Assembly: GCA_963744255.1 (NCBI GenBank)
Contig: CAVUSZ010000058.1
Coordinates: 1 to 64,000 of the forward strand
DNA: 64,000 nt
Source of the DNA: DATEDA01 sp963744255
GTDB lineage: Bacteria; Pseudomonadota; Gammaproteobacteria; Burkholderiales; SG8-39
Reading direction: 5' to 3'
Numbering within the stretch: the first letter of the stretch is position 1; every line of letters starts with the position of its first letter. Shown here in pieces: positions 21,932 to 30,968 of the stretch. The notes under the pieces are model-generated. The model ran no database searches. It worked only from the letters and a program-made list of their open reading frames with translations, and had not been told where the DNA came from. A program made the translations under genes and the position numbers.

Positions 21932-23131
21932 TCATTCGCTGCGCAACGCCTCGAGCGGATCGAGGTGCGCCGCGCGCCGCGCCGGCAGCATGCCCGCGGC
22001 GATACCGACTGCAACCGCCAGCACTTCCGCGAGCACGACGTAGGACCAAGGCGTGTGCACGGGCAGCGCAGGCAGCACGAGCTTGAGAAGCCCCGCGACC
22101 CCGAGCCCCAGCGCAAGCCCGGCGGCCCCGCCGATGGCCGCGAGCAGCGCCGCTTCGCCGAGGAAGAGCGCGAGGATCGCGCGTCGCGTGGCGCCGACCG
22201 CGCGCAGCAGGCCGATCTCCCCGGTGCGTTCCGCCACCGCGATGGTGAGGATGGTCAGAATGCCGATGCTGCCCACCAGGAGCGAGATGGCGCCGATCGC
22301 CACGATCGCGAAGGTGATCGCATTGAGCACGGTGTCGAAGACCTCGAGCATCTCCTGCTGCGGGGTCACGGTGAAATCCTCGGCGCCGTGGCGCGCGACG
22401 AGGACGCGCTTGATCTCCTCCTCCACCTCGGCGATCGGCGCCGTCGGGTCGTACAGGACGCGGATCTCCATCAGGCTCTCGCGGTTGAACATCTCGAGCG
22501 CCCGCGCCACCGGGATGAACACCGTATCGTCCAGGTCGAAGCCGAGCACCTGGCCCTTCGATTCCATCACGCCGACGACGCGATAGCGCTCGGCGCCCAC
22601 CCGCACGCGTGCGCCGAGCGGATTCTCGGCGCCGAACAGCTCGCTTGCCGCCCTGGCGCCGAGCACGGCGAAGGCGCGCGCTGCCCGCGGGTCGTCGGCA
22701 GGCAGGTACTGGCCGCTCGCGACGCGCATGCTGAGCGCACGGGCAAAGTCCGGCCCGGTGCCATAGAGCGTGACGCGGCGGCCCTTGCCGCCGTACTCGA
22801 TCTCGGCATTGCCCTGGACGATGGGGTCGGTCAGCTGTACGTGGCGCGCCCGTCTGAGGGCGAGCGCATCCTCGATGCTCAGGGGACGCACCGTGTTCAC
22901 CGACCCGAGCGACATGCCGCGAGTGGTGACGCGCCCGGGCGTGATCGTCACCAGGTTGGTGCCGAACTGGGTGAACTCGGCGATGACAAAGCGGTGCAGT
23001 CCCTCGCCGATCGACGTGAGCAGGATCACCGCGGCGATGCCGACCGCGATGCCGAGGGCGGTGAGCGCGGTGCGCAGCCGGTGCGAGGCGAGCGAGACGA
23101 GGGTGAAGCGGACGAAGTCACGCGCCCGCAT
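21932..23131 (-). CDS. MacB-type ABC transporter permease, second of two
   Basis: A 399-residue FtsX/MacB-type permease: an N-terminal span (LRTALTALGIAVGIAAVILL), a large periplasmic MacB_PCD domain (about 45-260) and three C-terminal spans with ERTGEIGLLRAVGATRRAI, the conserved FtsX cytoplasmic loop. It is the last gene of a four-gene minus-strand operon (adaptor, ATPase, permease, permease) with gaps of a few bases. Such systems use mechanotransmission to export peptides, lipoproteins or small molecules from the periplasm. No outer-membrane channel gene is adjacent. Confidence 0.9.
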   Translation of the reverse strand: MRARDFVRFTLVSLASHRLRTALTALGIAVGIAAVILLTSIGEGLHRFVIAEFTQFGTNLVTITPGRVTTRGMSLGSVNTVRPLSIEDALALRRARHVQLTDPIVQGNAEIEYGGKGRRVTLYGTGPDFARALSMRVASGQYLPADDPRAARAFAVLGARAASELFGAENPLGARVRVGAERYRVVGVMESKGQVLGFDLDDTVFIPVARALEMFNRESLMEIRVLYDPTAPIAEVEEEIKRVLVARHGAEDFTVTPQQEMLEVFDTVLNAITFAIVAIGAISLLVGSIGILTILTIAVAERTGEIGLLRAVGATRRAILALFLGEAALLAAIGGAAGLALGLGVAGLLKLVLPALPVHTPWSYVVLAEVLAVAVGIAAGMLPARRAAHLDPLEALRSE

Positions 23132-23133
23132 CG

Positions 23134-24342
23134 CTATCGCCTCGACAGCGCGCGCACCGGATCAAGCTTCGCCGCGCGCCGCGCCGGCGCGACGGCGAAC
23201 AGCACCGCGGTGGCGATCGCCGTCAGCGGTGCCGCGACCACCGCCCACCATGGCGGCGTGAACGGCACGGCCGGATAGAGCTGGCCGATCAGCATCTGGC
23301 CCAGCTTGCCGGCCACGAGCCCGAGGCCCGCGCCCCCCAGGGCGAACAGCACCGCCTCGGTGATGAACGCGAGCCCGATCTCGCGGCCGGTCGCGCCGAG
23401 CGCCTTGAGCAGCCCGATCTCGCTGCGCCGCTGGGCGACGGAGATCAGCATCACGTTCATGATGAGGATGCCGGCGACCGCGAGGCTGATCGCCGCCAGC
23501 CCGCCGACCGCGAGCGTGAGCGCCCGCAGGATCCGGTCGAAGGTCGCGAGCACGGCGTCCTGCGTGATTACGGTGACGTCGCGCTTGCCTTCGTGGCGCT
23601 CGCGCAGGATCTCCTCGGCGTCGTCCTTGGCGAGAGCGATCTGCTCGCGGCTCTTCGCCTCGACGAGGATCCGCAGCAGCGACTCGGTGTTGAAGAGCGC
23701 CTGCGCCGCCGCGAGCGGCACGATCACGATCTCGTCGGTGTTGAAGCCGAGCGATTCCCCTTGCGCCGCCAGCACGCCGAGGATGCGAAAGCGCCGGTCG
23801 CCGATCCGCACCCACTCGCCCAGCGCCGAGCGCCCGGGGAAGAGCTCGGCTGCGAGCTTCGCCCCGATCACGCACACCGGCTGGCTGTGGCGCGGATCGC
23901 CCTCGGGCAGGAACTTCCCCTGCGCCATCGCCATGTGGCGGATCGCCATGAGCTCGGCCGTCGAGCCGAGCACCGGCGCCTCGCGGATGCGCGCACCCAC
24001 CCGCACGTCGCCCGCCCCGACGATGAGCGGCGCGATGCGCCGGATTGCGGGGCTCCGCCGGAGCGCGAGCGCGTCGTCGATGGTGAGATCGCGCGGCGTC
24101 CTGCCGAGCACCACTCCCGGCATCGCGCCGGCCGTCTCGCTCCTCCCGGGCAGGACGATGACGAGGTGCGTGCCGAGCGAACCGAACTGGTTCACGATGT
24201 ACAGGCGCGCGCCTTCTCCGATCGAGCTCACCGCCACGACGGCCGCCACGCCGATGCCCATGGCGGCGAGGATCAGCAGCGTCCGTCCACGGTAGCCGCG
24301 CACCACGCGCCACGCGAACTCGAGCAGGTCGGCGAAGCGCAT
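23134..24342 (-). CDS. MacB-type ABC transporter permease, first of two
   Basis: A 402-residue permease of the same architecture as its neighbour: span 1 (LLILAAMGIGVAAVVAVSS), periplasmic domain, and C-terminal spans with QRRSEIGLLKALGATGREIG. It ends two bases before the second permease starts. The two are clearly different (about a third identical by eye), so the transporter probably works as a heterodimer of permeases, unlike MacB where one protein carries permease and ATPase. Confidence 0.9.
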   Translation of the reverse strand: MRFADLLEFAWRVVRGYRGRTLLILAAMGIGVAAVVAVSSIGEGARLYIVNQFGSLGTHLVIVLPGRSETAGAMPGVVLGRTPRDLTIDDALALRRSPAIRRIAPLIVGAGDVRVGARIREAPVLGSTAELMAIRHMAMAQGKFLPEGDPRHSQPVCVIGAKLAAELFPGRSALGEWVRIGDRRFRILGVLAAQGESLGFNTDEIVIVPLAAAQALFNTESLLRILVEAKSREQIALAKDDAEEILRERHEGKRDVTVITQDAVLATFDRILRALTLAVGGLAAISLAVAGILIMNVMLISVAQRRSEIGLLKALGATGREIGLAFITEAVLFALGGAGLGLVAGKLGQMLIGQLYPAVPFTPPWWAVVAAPLTAIATAVLFAVAPARRAAKLDPVRALSRR

Positions 24343-24344
24343 GT

Positions 24345-25019
24345 TCAGGAGCGTTCGTCGCTCACGACCGCCCCGTCGACCATGCGCAGCCGCCGGGGCG
24401 CGCGCGCGCCGATCTCGGGATCGTGGCTGACGAGCACCACGGTGCCGCCGTCATGGTGGACACGCTCCAGCACCGCAATCACCTCCTGTCCGGTCTGGCG
24501 GTCGAGGTTGCCGGTCGGCTCGTCGGCGAGGATCAGGGCCGGCCGCATCGACATCGCGCGCGCGATCGCCACGCGCTGGCATTGTCCTCCGGAAAGCTCG
24601 TCCGGCCGGTGGCGTGCCCTTGCCTCCAGCCCGTATTCGACGAGGAGCCGCGCGAGCCGCGCGTGGCGTTCGGTCGGGTCGATTCCCGCGAGGACCATCG
24701 GCAGCTCGATGTTCTGCTCGGCCGTGAGCCGCGGCACGAGGTGGAAGAACTGGAAGACGAACCCGATCCGCTCGCGGCGCACCCGCGCCTGCTCGTCGTC
24801 GGTGAGGTCGGTGACGTCGCGGCCGTCGAGCTCGTAGCGCCCCGCGCTCGGGCGGTCGAGCAGCCCGAGGACGTTGAGCAAGGTCGACTTTCCCGAGCCC
24901 GAAGGGCCCATCAGCGAGACGTACTCGCCGCGCGCGATCTCGAGATCGACGCTCCGCAGAGCGTGCACCGCCTCGCCGCCGACGTGGAACACGCGCTCGA
25001 TGCCGCGCAGCCGGATCAT
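24345..25019 (-). CDS. ABC transporter ATP-binding protein (MacB/LolD type)
   Basis: A 224-residue ATPase. Walker A is GPSGSGKST (38-46), the signature is LSGGQCQRVAIARA, Walker B is LILADEPTGNLD, and the switch His is in VLVSHDPEIG. The sequence type is that of the LolD/MacB/FtsE group, which drives FtsX-like permeases. ATGA overlap with the adaptor gene upstream and two bases to the permease downstream show a single translation unit. Confidence 0.94.
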   Translation of the reverse strand: MIRLRGIERVFHVGGEAVHALRSVDLEIARGEYVSLMGPSGSGKSTLLNVLGLLDRPSAGRYELDGRDVTDLTDDEQARVRRERIGFVFQFFHLVPRLTAEQNIELPMVLAGIDPTERHARLARLLVEYGLEARARHRPDELSGGQCQRVAIARAMSMRPALILADEPTGNLDRQTGQEVIAVLERVHHDGGTVVLVSHDPEIGARAPRRLRMVDGAVVSDERS

Positions 25020-26194
25020 CGGCCGGCCGCGCCGCCCGCCTTCGCTTCGTTGATTGCGCGAGCGCCGGCCTTCACGCCGGGACGCTCGAGCGAGGTGACG
25101 ACCCGCTCGCCGCGCTGCAGGCCGGCGCGCACCTCGGTGAACTCCCAGTTCGCGAGCCCGGTCTCGATCGTGCGCTCCTCGAGGACGCCGCCCGAGCCGA
25201 GCACCAGGACCCGGTTACCCGGCTGGATCGCCGTCGTCGGCACCCGCAGCACGTCGTCGCGCGCGGCGAGCACGATCTCGATGTCCGCGCTGTACCCGAC
25301 GAGCAGGTGCCGCGCATCGCCCGGATCGTCGAACTCGACCTCGACCTCGACCGTGCGCGCCTGCTTCTCCAGGGCGAGGACGTAGGGCGCGATGCGGCGC
25401 ACCTTGCCCGGGAACTCCCGGCCGCGATAGGCATCGAGCGTGATGCGAGCGGCCATCCCGACCTTGGGTTGCGCGGCGTCGACCTCGTCGATCGGGGCCG
25501 AGACGTAGAGGCACGAATCGTCGATGAGGTCGATCGCGGGGAGCGTCGGAATCCCGGGCGGCGACGGGGTGAGGAATTCCCCGACCTCGCCGTTCACCTC
25601 GGCGACGATGCCGTCGAAGGGCGCCAGCACCACGGTGCGCGCGGTATCGGCGCGCGAAGCGCGTAGGCGCGCCTCCGCCTCCTCGACCTGGGCGCCCGCC
25701 GCGGCGCACCCCGCCTGCTTCGCCGTCGCTTCGTTGAGCGCCCGGTCGACGGCCTCCTCCGACACGAAGCCCTTGTCACGGAGCTGGCGGCTGCGCTCGG
25801 CCGCGCGCACCGCGATGTCGGCGAGGACGCAGGCCTCGCGCTGCTTCGCCTTGGCGGTCTGCAGCTGCTCGGACGACACGCGCTCGCGCGCCACGAGATC
25901 TTCGTTCCAGAGCTCGATTAAGAGCTGGCCTTTCTTCACGCGCTGGCCCTCGCGCACCTCGAGCTTGTCGATGCGGCCGCCGAGGGGGGGCGCGAGCTTG
26001 GCGCGCCGGCACGCGGACACGGAGCCGGCGCGGGTGTTGGCGACCGTGGACTCGACCCTTCCCGGTTCGGCCGGCGCGACGAGCACCGCGACCGGCTCCG
26101 CGCGGGTGGCGAACCAGACCGCGGCCGCGACCGCCGCGATTCCAAGCGCGGCGAGGCCCGCCCGCCGCAAGTGCACGGAGATCGCTGGCAACAT
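25016..26194 (-). CDS. HlyD/MacA-type periplasmic adaptor
   Basis: A 392-residue membrane-fusion protein: N-terminal signal anchor (GLAALGIAAVAAAVWFATRA), a lipoyl half-motif (GGRIDKLEVREGQRVKKGQL), a helical hairpin (about 95-175), the returning lipoyl part (VLAPFDGIVAEVNGEVGEF) and beta-barrel and membrane-proximal domains. It bridges the inner-membrane ABC transporter to an outer-membrane exit duct. The ATG at 26194 is preferred over the TTG at 26203. First gene of the export operon. Confidence 0.9.
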   Translation of the reverse strand: MLPAISVHLRRAGLAALGIAAVAAAVWFATRAEPVAVLVAPAEPGRVESTVANTRAGSVSACRRAKLAPPLGGRIDKLEVREGQRVKKGQLLIELWNEDLVARERVSSEQLQTAKAKQREACVLADIAVRAAERSRQLRDKGFVSEEAVDRALNEATAKQAGCAAAGAQVEEAEARLRASRADTARTVVLAPFDGIVAEVNGEVGEFLTPSPPGIPTLPAIDLIDDSCLYVSAPIDEVDAAQPKVGMAARITLDAYRGREFPGKVRRIAPYVLALEKQARTVEVEVEFDDPGDARHLLVGYSADIEIVLAARDDVLRVPTTAIQPGNRVLVLGSGGVLEERTIETGLANWEFTEVRAGLQRGERVVTSLERPGVKAGARAINEAKAGGAAGR

Positions 26195-26274
26195 GACGTC
26201 CAATTGTGCCGGAGTCCGGCAGCATCACCCGCGCGTTCCGGGTCCGAAGCTCGGAAGAAGCGCCGCGGCCCGCG

Positions 26275-27318
26275 CTACGGACGGGCTGCCGACGCATCGG
26301 CGACGTCCTGCCACGCCGAGCGTCCGCTCGCGCCGAGCAGGCGCCGCCCGATCGCCGCGTTCCAGTACGACTCCGACCCGAAGTCGAGCCGCCACGCCCA
26401 CAACCGCCGCGTGTAGAGCTGGAGGTCGTGCTCCTCGGTGACGCCGATGGCGCCGTGCACCGCATGACCGATCGCAGCGGCGGCGGCAGCGTCCTCGCTG
26501 ATGCGCGCCTTCGCACAGGCCACGCGCATCGGATCGAGCGCCGTGCCGGGCGCGTCGAGAGCGAGCTCGGCGGCCATCGCGCCGGCCGCCGCGAGCTCCC
26601 CGAGCACCGCGAGCTGCTGCTGGATCGCCTGGAACTTGCCGATCGGCTTGCCGAACTGCTTGCGTTCGCCGGCATAGCGGACGGCGAGATCGAGCACGCG
26701 CGCAATCCCGCCTGCGAGCTGCGCCGTGCGCAGCGCCGCGCCGGTACGGAGCCCGGAGATCTCGGGCGGCAGCTCCGCGCGAACGGCCGGCGTTGCGCCC
26801 TCCCACTTGAGATCGCACCGGCCGTCGCCGTCGGTTCGCGCGCTCGCCGCACGCTGCGCATCGGCCACTCGCATCACGAGGAGCGTCGCCGGCTTCGACC
26901 AGTCGCCGGATTCGAGCGTCCCGGCGAGCCACGCGGCCTTTGCCGCGTACGGCACGGATCGCGCGCGCACGCTGGCGCGCCCGCTGCCCGCGACCTCGCC
27001 ATCGAACAGGCCGAAGCTGACGATCCCCTCCGGGAGTGCGCTGCCCGCGCACGCCGCGAGCGCCTGGGCCGCGATCGCCTCGCCGAGCGGCACCGGCGCG
27101 GCGTGGCGTCCGGCTGCGACGAGCGTCGGCAAGACGTCGCGCCAGCCGAGCCCGGCGCCGCCGCTCGTCTCCGGCGACAGCGCGACGAGGAGACCCGCGT
27201 CCTCGATCTGCCGCCAGAGTGCTTCCGGCCACGTTCCTTGCTCCGCGGCACGGACGACCGAGGGGGGCGAGAGATCGGTCAGGATGCGCTCGACGGTTTC
27301 CGCGAGGAGCTCTCTCAT
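26275..27318 (-). CDS. Acyl-CoA dehydrogenase, small type
   Basis: A 347-residue member of the acyl-CoA dehydrogenase fold with a shortened middle domain. The C-terminal helical domain has AVRYAGERKQFGKPIGKFQA, AVHGAIGVTEEHDLQLYTRR, the usual FAD/CoA region. It lies 13 bases after a second acyl-CoA dehydrogenase. Pairs like this often form alpha2beta2 enzymes, where one subunit has the catalytic residue. It probably oxidises the acyl-CoA made by the class III CoA-transferase further along this cluster; the substrate is not known. Confidence 0.88.
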   Translation of the reverse strand: MRELLAETVERILTDLSPPSVVRAAEQGTWPEALWRQIEDAGLLVALSPETSGGAGLGWRDVLPTLVAAGRHAAPVPLGEAIAAQALAACAGSALPEGIVSFGLFDGEVAGSGRASVRARSVPYAAKAAWLAGTLESGDWSKPATLLVMRVADAQRAASARTDGDGRCDLKWEGATPAVRAELPPEISGLRTGAALRTAQLAGGIARVLDLAVRYAGERKQFGKPIGKFQAIQQQLAVLGELAAAGAMAAELALDAPGTALDPMRVACAKARISEDAAAAAAIGHAVHGAIGVTEEHDLQLYTRRLWAWRLDFGSESYWNAAIGRRLLGASGRSAWQDVADASAARP

Positions 27319-27331
27319 CTCGCGCCTTCCG

Positions 27332-28483
27332 TCAGCGCAAACCGAGCCCGCGCGCGATCATGCCGCGCAGGATCTCGCGCGTGCCGCCGCGCAGCGAGTA
27401 GGTCGGCGCGATCTGCGTGAGGTACGCCAGCGTCCGCAGTAGCGTCGGCGGCAGCGCCGCGAACGGATCGGCGGCGAGCAGCCGTCCGACCACCTCCGGG
27501 ATGCGCTGTTCGACCTCGGTGCCGAGATCCTTGACGACCGCCGCGGCGAGCACCGGGTCCTCCCCGCGCACGAGCTGCGCGGTCACGGCGATCGACATCG
27601 CGCGCAGCACCGCGAGGTGGGCGACGATCCGCCCGAGCGCGCCCGCTTCCTCGTGGTTCGCGTCGCCCCGCGAGCGCAGGTACCCGAGCCATTCCTCGAC
27701 GAGCACCATGCTCGACAGCAGCCGCTCGGGGCCGCTGCGCTCGTAGGCGAGCTCGGCCAGGACCTGCTGCCAGCCGGCGCCCTCCTGGCCGAGCAGCGCG
27801 TCGTCGCCGACGAGCACGTCCTCGAGCACGATCTCGTTGAAATGCGCATCACCGGTGAGGTCGCGGATCGGCCGGACGCTGACACCAGGCGCGGCGAGGT
27901 CGACGATGACCTGGGAGAGGCCGCGCTGCCGGTCCTGCGGCGTGCCCGAAGTGCGCACGAGCGCGATCATGTAGTGCGACCTGTGCGCGTTGGTGGTCCA
28001 GACCTTGCGACCGCTGATCCGCCATCCGCCGTCGACGCGCGCGGCGCGGGTGCGCACGCTCGCGAGATCGGACCCGGTGTCCGGCTCGCTCATGCCGATG
28101 CAGAAGAACGCCTCCGCCCGGCAGATCCGCGGCAGATAGTGCCTGCGCTGCGCCTCGCTGCCGTACTTGAGGATCAGCGGGCCGCTCTGGCGATCGGCGA
28201 TCCAGTGCGCCGACACCGGCGCGCCGCGCGCGAGCAGCTCCTCGACGAGGACGAAGCGCGCAAACGCGCTCCGTCCGGCGCCGCCGTACTCGGCGGGCAA
28301 GGTCAGGCCGATCCAGCCTCGTGCCGCGAGCTTCCGGCTGAAGTCCGCGTCGAAGCCCATCCACGACCGGGCGCGAACGTCCGCGGCGATCGTCGACACC
28401 GTCTCGTCCAGAAAGCCGCGCACCGCCGGCCGCAGCGCTTCGTCCTGCGGCGGAATCGCGGTGAGCGACAGCGCGACGGTCAC
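27332..28483 (-). CDS. Acyl-CoA dehydrogenase, large type
   Basis: A 383-residue full-length acyl-CoA dehydrogenase. Visible blocks are GLTLPAEYGGAGRS, FCIGMSEPDTGSDLASVRT (FAD-binding), WRISGRKVWTTNAHRSHYMI and AYERSGPERLLSS. The start is a GTG. It catalyses alpha-beta dehydrogenation of a CoA thioester with FAD. With the smaller paralogue downstream it may form a heterotetramer. It follows a Bug receptor gene by seven bases in a minus-strand catabolic operon. Confidence 0.9.
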   Translation of the reverse strand: MTVALSLTAIPPQDEALRPAVRGFLDETVSTIAADVRARSWMGFDADFSRKLAARGWIGLTLPAEYGGAGRSAFARFVLVEELLARGAPVSAHWIADRQSGPLILKYGSEAQRRHYLPRICRAEAFFCIGMSEPDTGSDLASVRTRAARVDGGWRISGRKVWTTNAHRSHYMIALVRTSGTPQDRQRGLSQVIVDLAAPGVSVRPIRDLTGDAHFNEIVLEDVLVGDDALLGQEGAGWQQVLAELAYERSGPERLLSSMVLVEEWLGYLRSRGDANHEEAGALGRIVAHLAVLRAMSIAVTAQLVRGEDPVLAAAVVKDLGTEVEQRIPEVVGRLLAADPFAALPPTLLRTLAYLTQIAPTYSLRGGTREILRGMIARGLGLR

Positions 28484-28490
28484 GCCTGCC

Positions 28491-29468
28491 TCAGTCGAGC
28501 CTGGCGCCGGTTGCCTTGACGACCTTGGCCCAGCGCTCGGTCTCCGACTTGAGATACGCGCCGTACTGCTCGGGCGTCGAGCCGAGCGGTTCGGCGCCCT
28601 GCGCGGCGAGGCGCGCCTTGACGTCGGGATGAGCGAGCGCCTTCATCACCTCCGCGTTCAGCCGCTGGGCGATCGCCGGCGGCGTGCCGGCCGGCACCAC
28701 GATGCCCTGCCAGGCGCCGACCTCGAAGCCTTTCATTCCCGACTCGTCCAGGGTCGGCACGTCCGGCAGCACGCTCGTGCGCTTGAGGCTCGTGACCGCG
28801 AGCGCCTTGAGCCGCTTGTCGCGGATGTAGGGCAGGGCGGCGTTGACCGTTTCGGTCGTGAACTGCGTCTGGCCGCCGACCAGGTCGGTAAGGGACGGCG
28901 CACTGCCTTTGTAGGGGACGTGGACGGCGTCGAGACCGCTCGTCTGCAGGAACAGGAACGCCGCGAGATGCGTGACGTTGCCGTTCCCCGCCGACCCATA
29001 TGTGAGCTTCCCTGGGTTCGCCTTCACGTAGGCGACGAACTCCTTGACGTCGTTCGCGGGCACCGACGGGTGGACGGCGAGGACGAGCGGGACGACCGCG
29101 GTGAGCACCACCGGCGCGAAATCCTTCAGCGGATCGAAGCTGAGCTTGCTGTAGAGCGCCGGGCTGAGCGTGATCGCCGAGGTGTTGTAGAACACCGTGT
29201 AGCCGTCCGGCGCCGATCTCGCGACGAGCTCGGCGGCGATGTTGCCGTTCGCGCCGGGCCGGTTCTCGACGAGCACCTGCTGCCCGATCTGCTCGGAGAG
29301 CTTCTGGGCGATGACCCGCGACACGAGATCGGTCGGCCCGCCCGGAGGGAAGGCGACGATCAACCGGAGGGGTTTCGCCGGATAGTCGGCCTGCGCGCTG
29401 GCGAGGCCGGTTGCAGCGAGACCGGTCACGACGCTCGCGATCAGCGCGAGCCGGCCGAGCGCGGTCAT
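28491..29468 (-). CDS. Bug/TctC-family periplasmic binding receptor 1
   Basis: A 325-residue secreted receptor with a Sec signal peptide ending ASAQA, then DYPAKPLRLIVAFPPGGPTD, the Bug family start. Other landmarks are ENRPGANGNIAAELVA, YGSAGNGNVTHLA and VPYKGSAPSLTDL. Bug receptors bind carboxylated metabolites in the periplasm, some for the TctAB transporter and many as orphans. No tctA/tctB is present in the window. The start is coupled by ATGA to the MaoC gene upstream. Confidence 0.92.
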   Translation of the reverse strand: MTALGRLALIASVVTGLAATGLASAQADYPAKPLRLIVAFPPGGPTDLVSRVIAQKLSEQIGQQVLVENRPGANGNIAAELVARSAPDGYTVFYNTSAITLSPALYSKLSFDPLKDFAPVVLTAVVPLVLAVHPSVPANDVKEFVAYVKANPGKLTYGSAGNGNVTHLAAFLFLQTSGLDAVHVPYKGSAPSLTDLVGGQTQFTTETVNAALPYIRDKRLKALAVTSLKRTSVLPDVPTLDESGMKGFEVGAWQGIVVPAGTPPAIAQRLNAEVMKALAHPDVKARLAAQGAEPLGSTPEQYGAYLKSETERWAKVVKATGARLD

Positions 29469-29947
29469 TGGGCAGCGCTCCCTTCCGGCCGCCCGGCGAG
29501 GAGGCGCGTGGCGGTGTAGGTCATCACCTTCTCGCCGCGCTGGTTCGACACCTCGATCTGGGAAGTCACGACCGCGCGCCCGCCCTTGGAGGTCGGACGG
29601 ATGTTCGTGACCTCGACCGTCGCGCCGATCGTGTCGCCGACGAGGACCGGCCCGTGGATCTTCTGCGTGAGCTCGAGCATGGCGAGCCCGGTGCCCTGGA
29701 TCATCGTCTGCAGGAGGAAGCCCTCGATCAGCGAATACGTGAGCGCCGCCGGCGCCGGGCGCCCGGCGATGGCGCCTTCGTAGGTCGCATCGATGAAGAT
29801 CACCTCGAGCATCCCGGTGACCGAGATGAAATTGACCACGTCGGTCTCGGTGACGGTGCGGCGATAGGTCTGGAAGCGCTGGCCGACCTTCAGGTCCTGC
29901 CAGTAGAAGCCGCGGCCGAGCACGGGCAGTTCGGAGTCCTGTTTCAC
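29465..29947 (-). CDS. MaoC-like (R)-hydratase
   Basis: A 160-residue hot-dog-fold protein. Features include FQTYRRTVTETDVVNFISVT (catalytic Asp/His region normally D-x4-H; here the distal His is not obvious), GRPAPAALTYSLIEGFL and GPVLVGDTIGATVEVTNIRP. MaoC proteins hydrate enoyl-CoA. Following acyl-CoA dehydrogenation, this would be the next step of a beta-oxidation-like route, which fits its place in the operon. GTG start. Confidence 0.85.
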   Translation of the reverse strand: MKQDSELPVLGRGFYWQDLKVGQRFQTYRRTVTETDVVNFISVTGMLEVIFIDATYEGAIAGRPAPAALTYSLIEGFLLQTMIQGTGLAMLELTQKIHGPVLVGDTIGATVEVTNIRPTSKGGRAVVTSQIEVSNQRGEKVMTYTATRLLAGRPEGSAAQ

Positions 29948-29962
29948 GTGGCAGTCCTTCCG

Positions 29963-30943
29963 TCAGTCGACTTTCGCGTTGGATTCCTTCACCACCGTCC
30001 CCCACTTCTTGATCTCGGCCTTGACGAACTGGTCGAACGCGGGCGGGTCCTGCCATTCCGCGGTGAAGCCCTGGGAGGAGAACTTCTCCTTCACGTCCGG
30101 CATCGCGAGGACTTTCTTCAGGTCGCCGTTGAGCTTCGCGACGATCTCCGGCGGCGTCCTGGCCGGCGCGAAGAGGCCGTTCCACGCGGTCGCCTCGAAG
30201 CCGGGCAGCCCGGATTCGGCCACGGTCGGCAGGTTCGGTGCCGCGGGCGATCGCGTGAGGCTGGTGACCGCCAGGGCCTTGAGCTTGCCGCCCTTCACGA
30301 AGGGCATCGCGGAGATCATGGTGTCGAACATGAACGACGCCTGCCCGCCCATGACGTCGGTCAGCGCGGGTCCGCTGCCCTTGTAAGGCACGTGGATCGC
30401 ATCGATGCCGGTGCGCGACCGGAACATCTCCCCGGCGAGGTGCGTGGAGGCGCCGTTGCCGGACGAGGCGTAGGACAGGGTCCCGGGCTTCGACTTGGCG
30501 AGCGCGATCAGCTCCTTCACGTCCTTGGCGGGGATCTGCGGTGCGGTGACGAGCACCAGCGGGCCGCTGGTCAGCAGCGTGACCGGCACGAAGTCCTTGA
30601 CGAGGTCGTACTTGAGGTCCTTGAACAGGGTGACGTTGATCGCATGCGTCGCCGTGGCCACGAGCAGCGTATAGCCGTCGGCCGGCGCCCGGGCCGCGCC
30701 TTCGGCGCCGAGATTCGCCCCCGCGCCTGGCTTGTTCTCGACGATGAACGTGGTGCCGTTCATCTGCGTGAGCTTGTCTGCGACCACCCTCGCCACGATG
30801 TCCGTCGGGCCGCCCGGGGCGTAGGGGACGATGATGCGCACGGGTTTGTCGGGGTATTTCTGGGCGAGGGCCGCGGTGCTCGTGCCCGTGGCCAGGCAGA
30901 GCGCGGCAATGACCCGGATCGAGCGTCGAACGTTCATTTTCAT
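29963..30943 (-). CDS. Bug/TctC-family periplasmic binding receptor 2
   Basis: A 326-residue receptor with signal peptide (IRVIAALCLATGTSTAALAQ) and mature start KYPDKPVRIIVPYAPGGPTD. Also YASSGNGASTHLAGEMF and VPYKGSGPALTDVMGG. It is a different Bug paralogue from the one at 28491, about half identical by eye. It lies between the class II aldolase and MaoC genes, so the two receptors flank the hydratase. Probable ligand is the carboxylic acid degraded by this cluster. Confidence 0.92.
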   Translation of the reverse strand: MKMNVRRSIRVIAALCLATGTSTAALAQKYPDKPVRIIVPYAPGGPTDIVARVVADKLTQMNGTTFIVENKPGAGANLGAEGAARAPADGYTLLVATATHAINVTLFKDLKYDLVKDFVPVTLLTSGPLVLVTAPQIPAKDVKELIALAKSKPGTLSYASSGNGASTHLAGEMFRSRTGIDAIHVPYKGSGPALTDVMGGQASFMFDTMISAMPFVKGGKLKALAVTSLTRSPAAPNLPTVAESGLPGFEATAWNGLFAPARTPPEIVAKLNGDLKKVLAMPDVKEKFSSQGFTAEWQDPPAFDQFVKAEIKKWGTVVKESNAKVD

Positions 30944-30968
30944 GGTGTCCTTTGGATGGATGCCGCGA

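Noticed and set aside
28491..30185. A 564-codon version of Bug receptor 1
   Set aside because: The upstream extension is an out-of-frame reading of MaoC and Bug2. The signal peptide begins at 29468.
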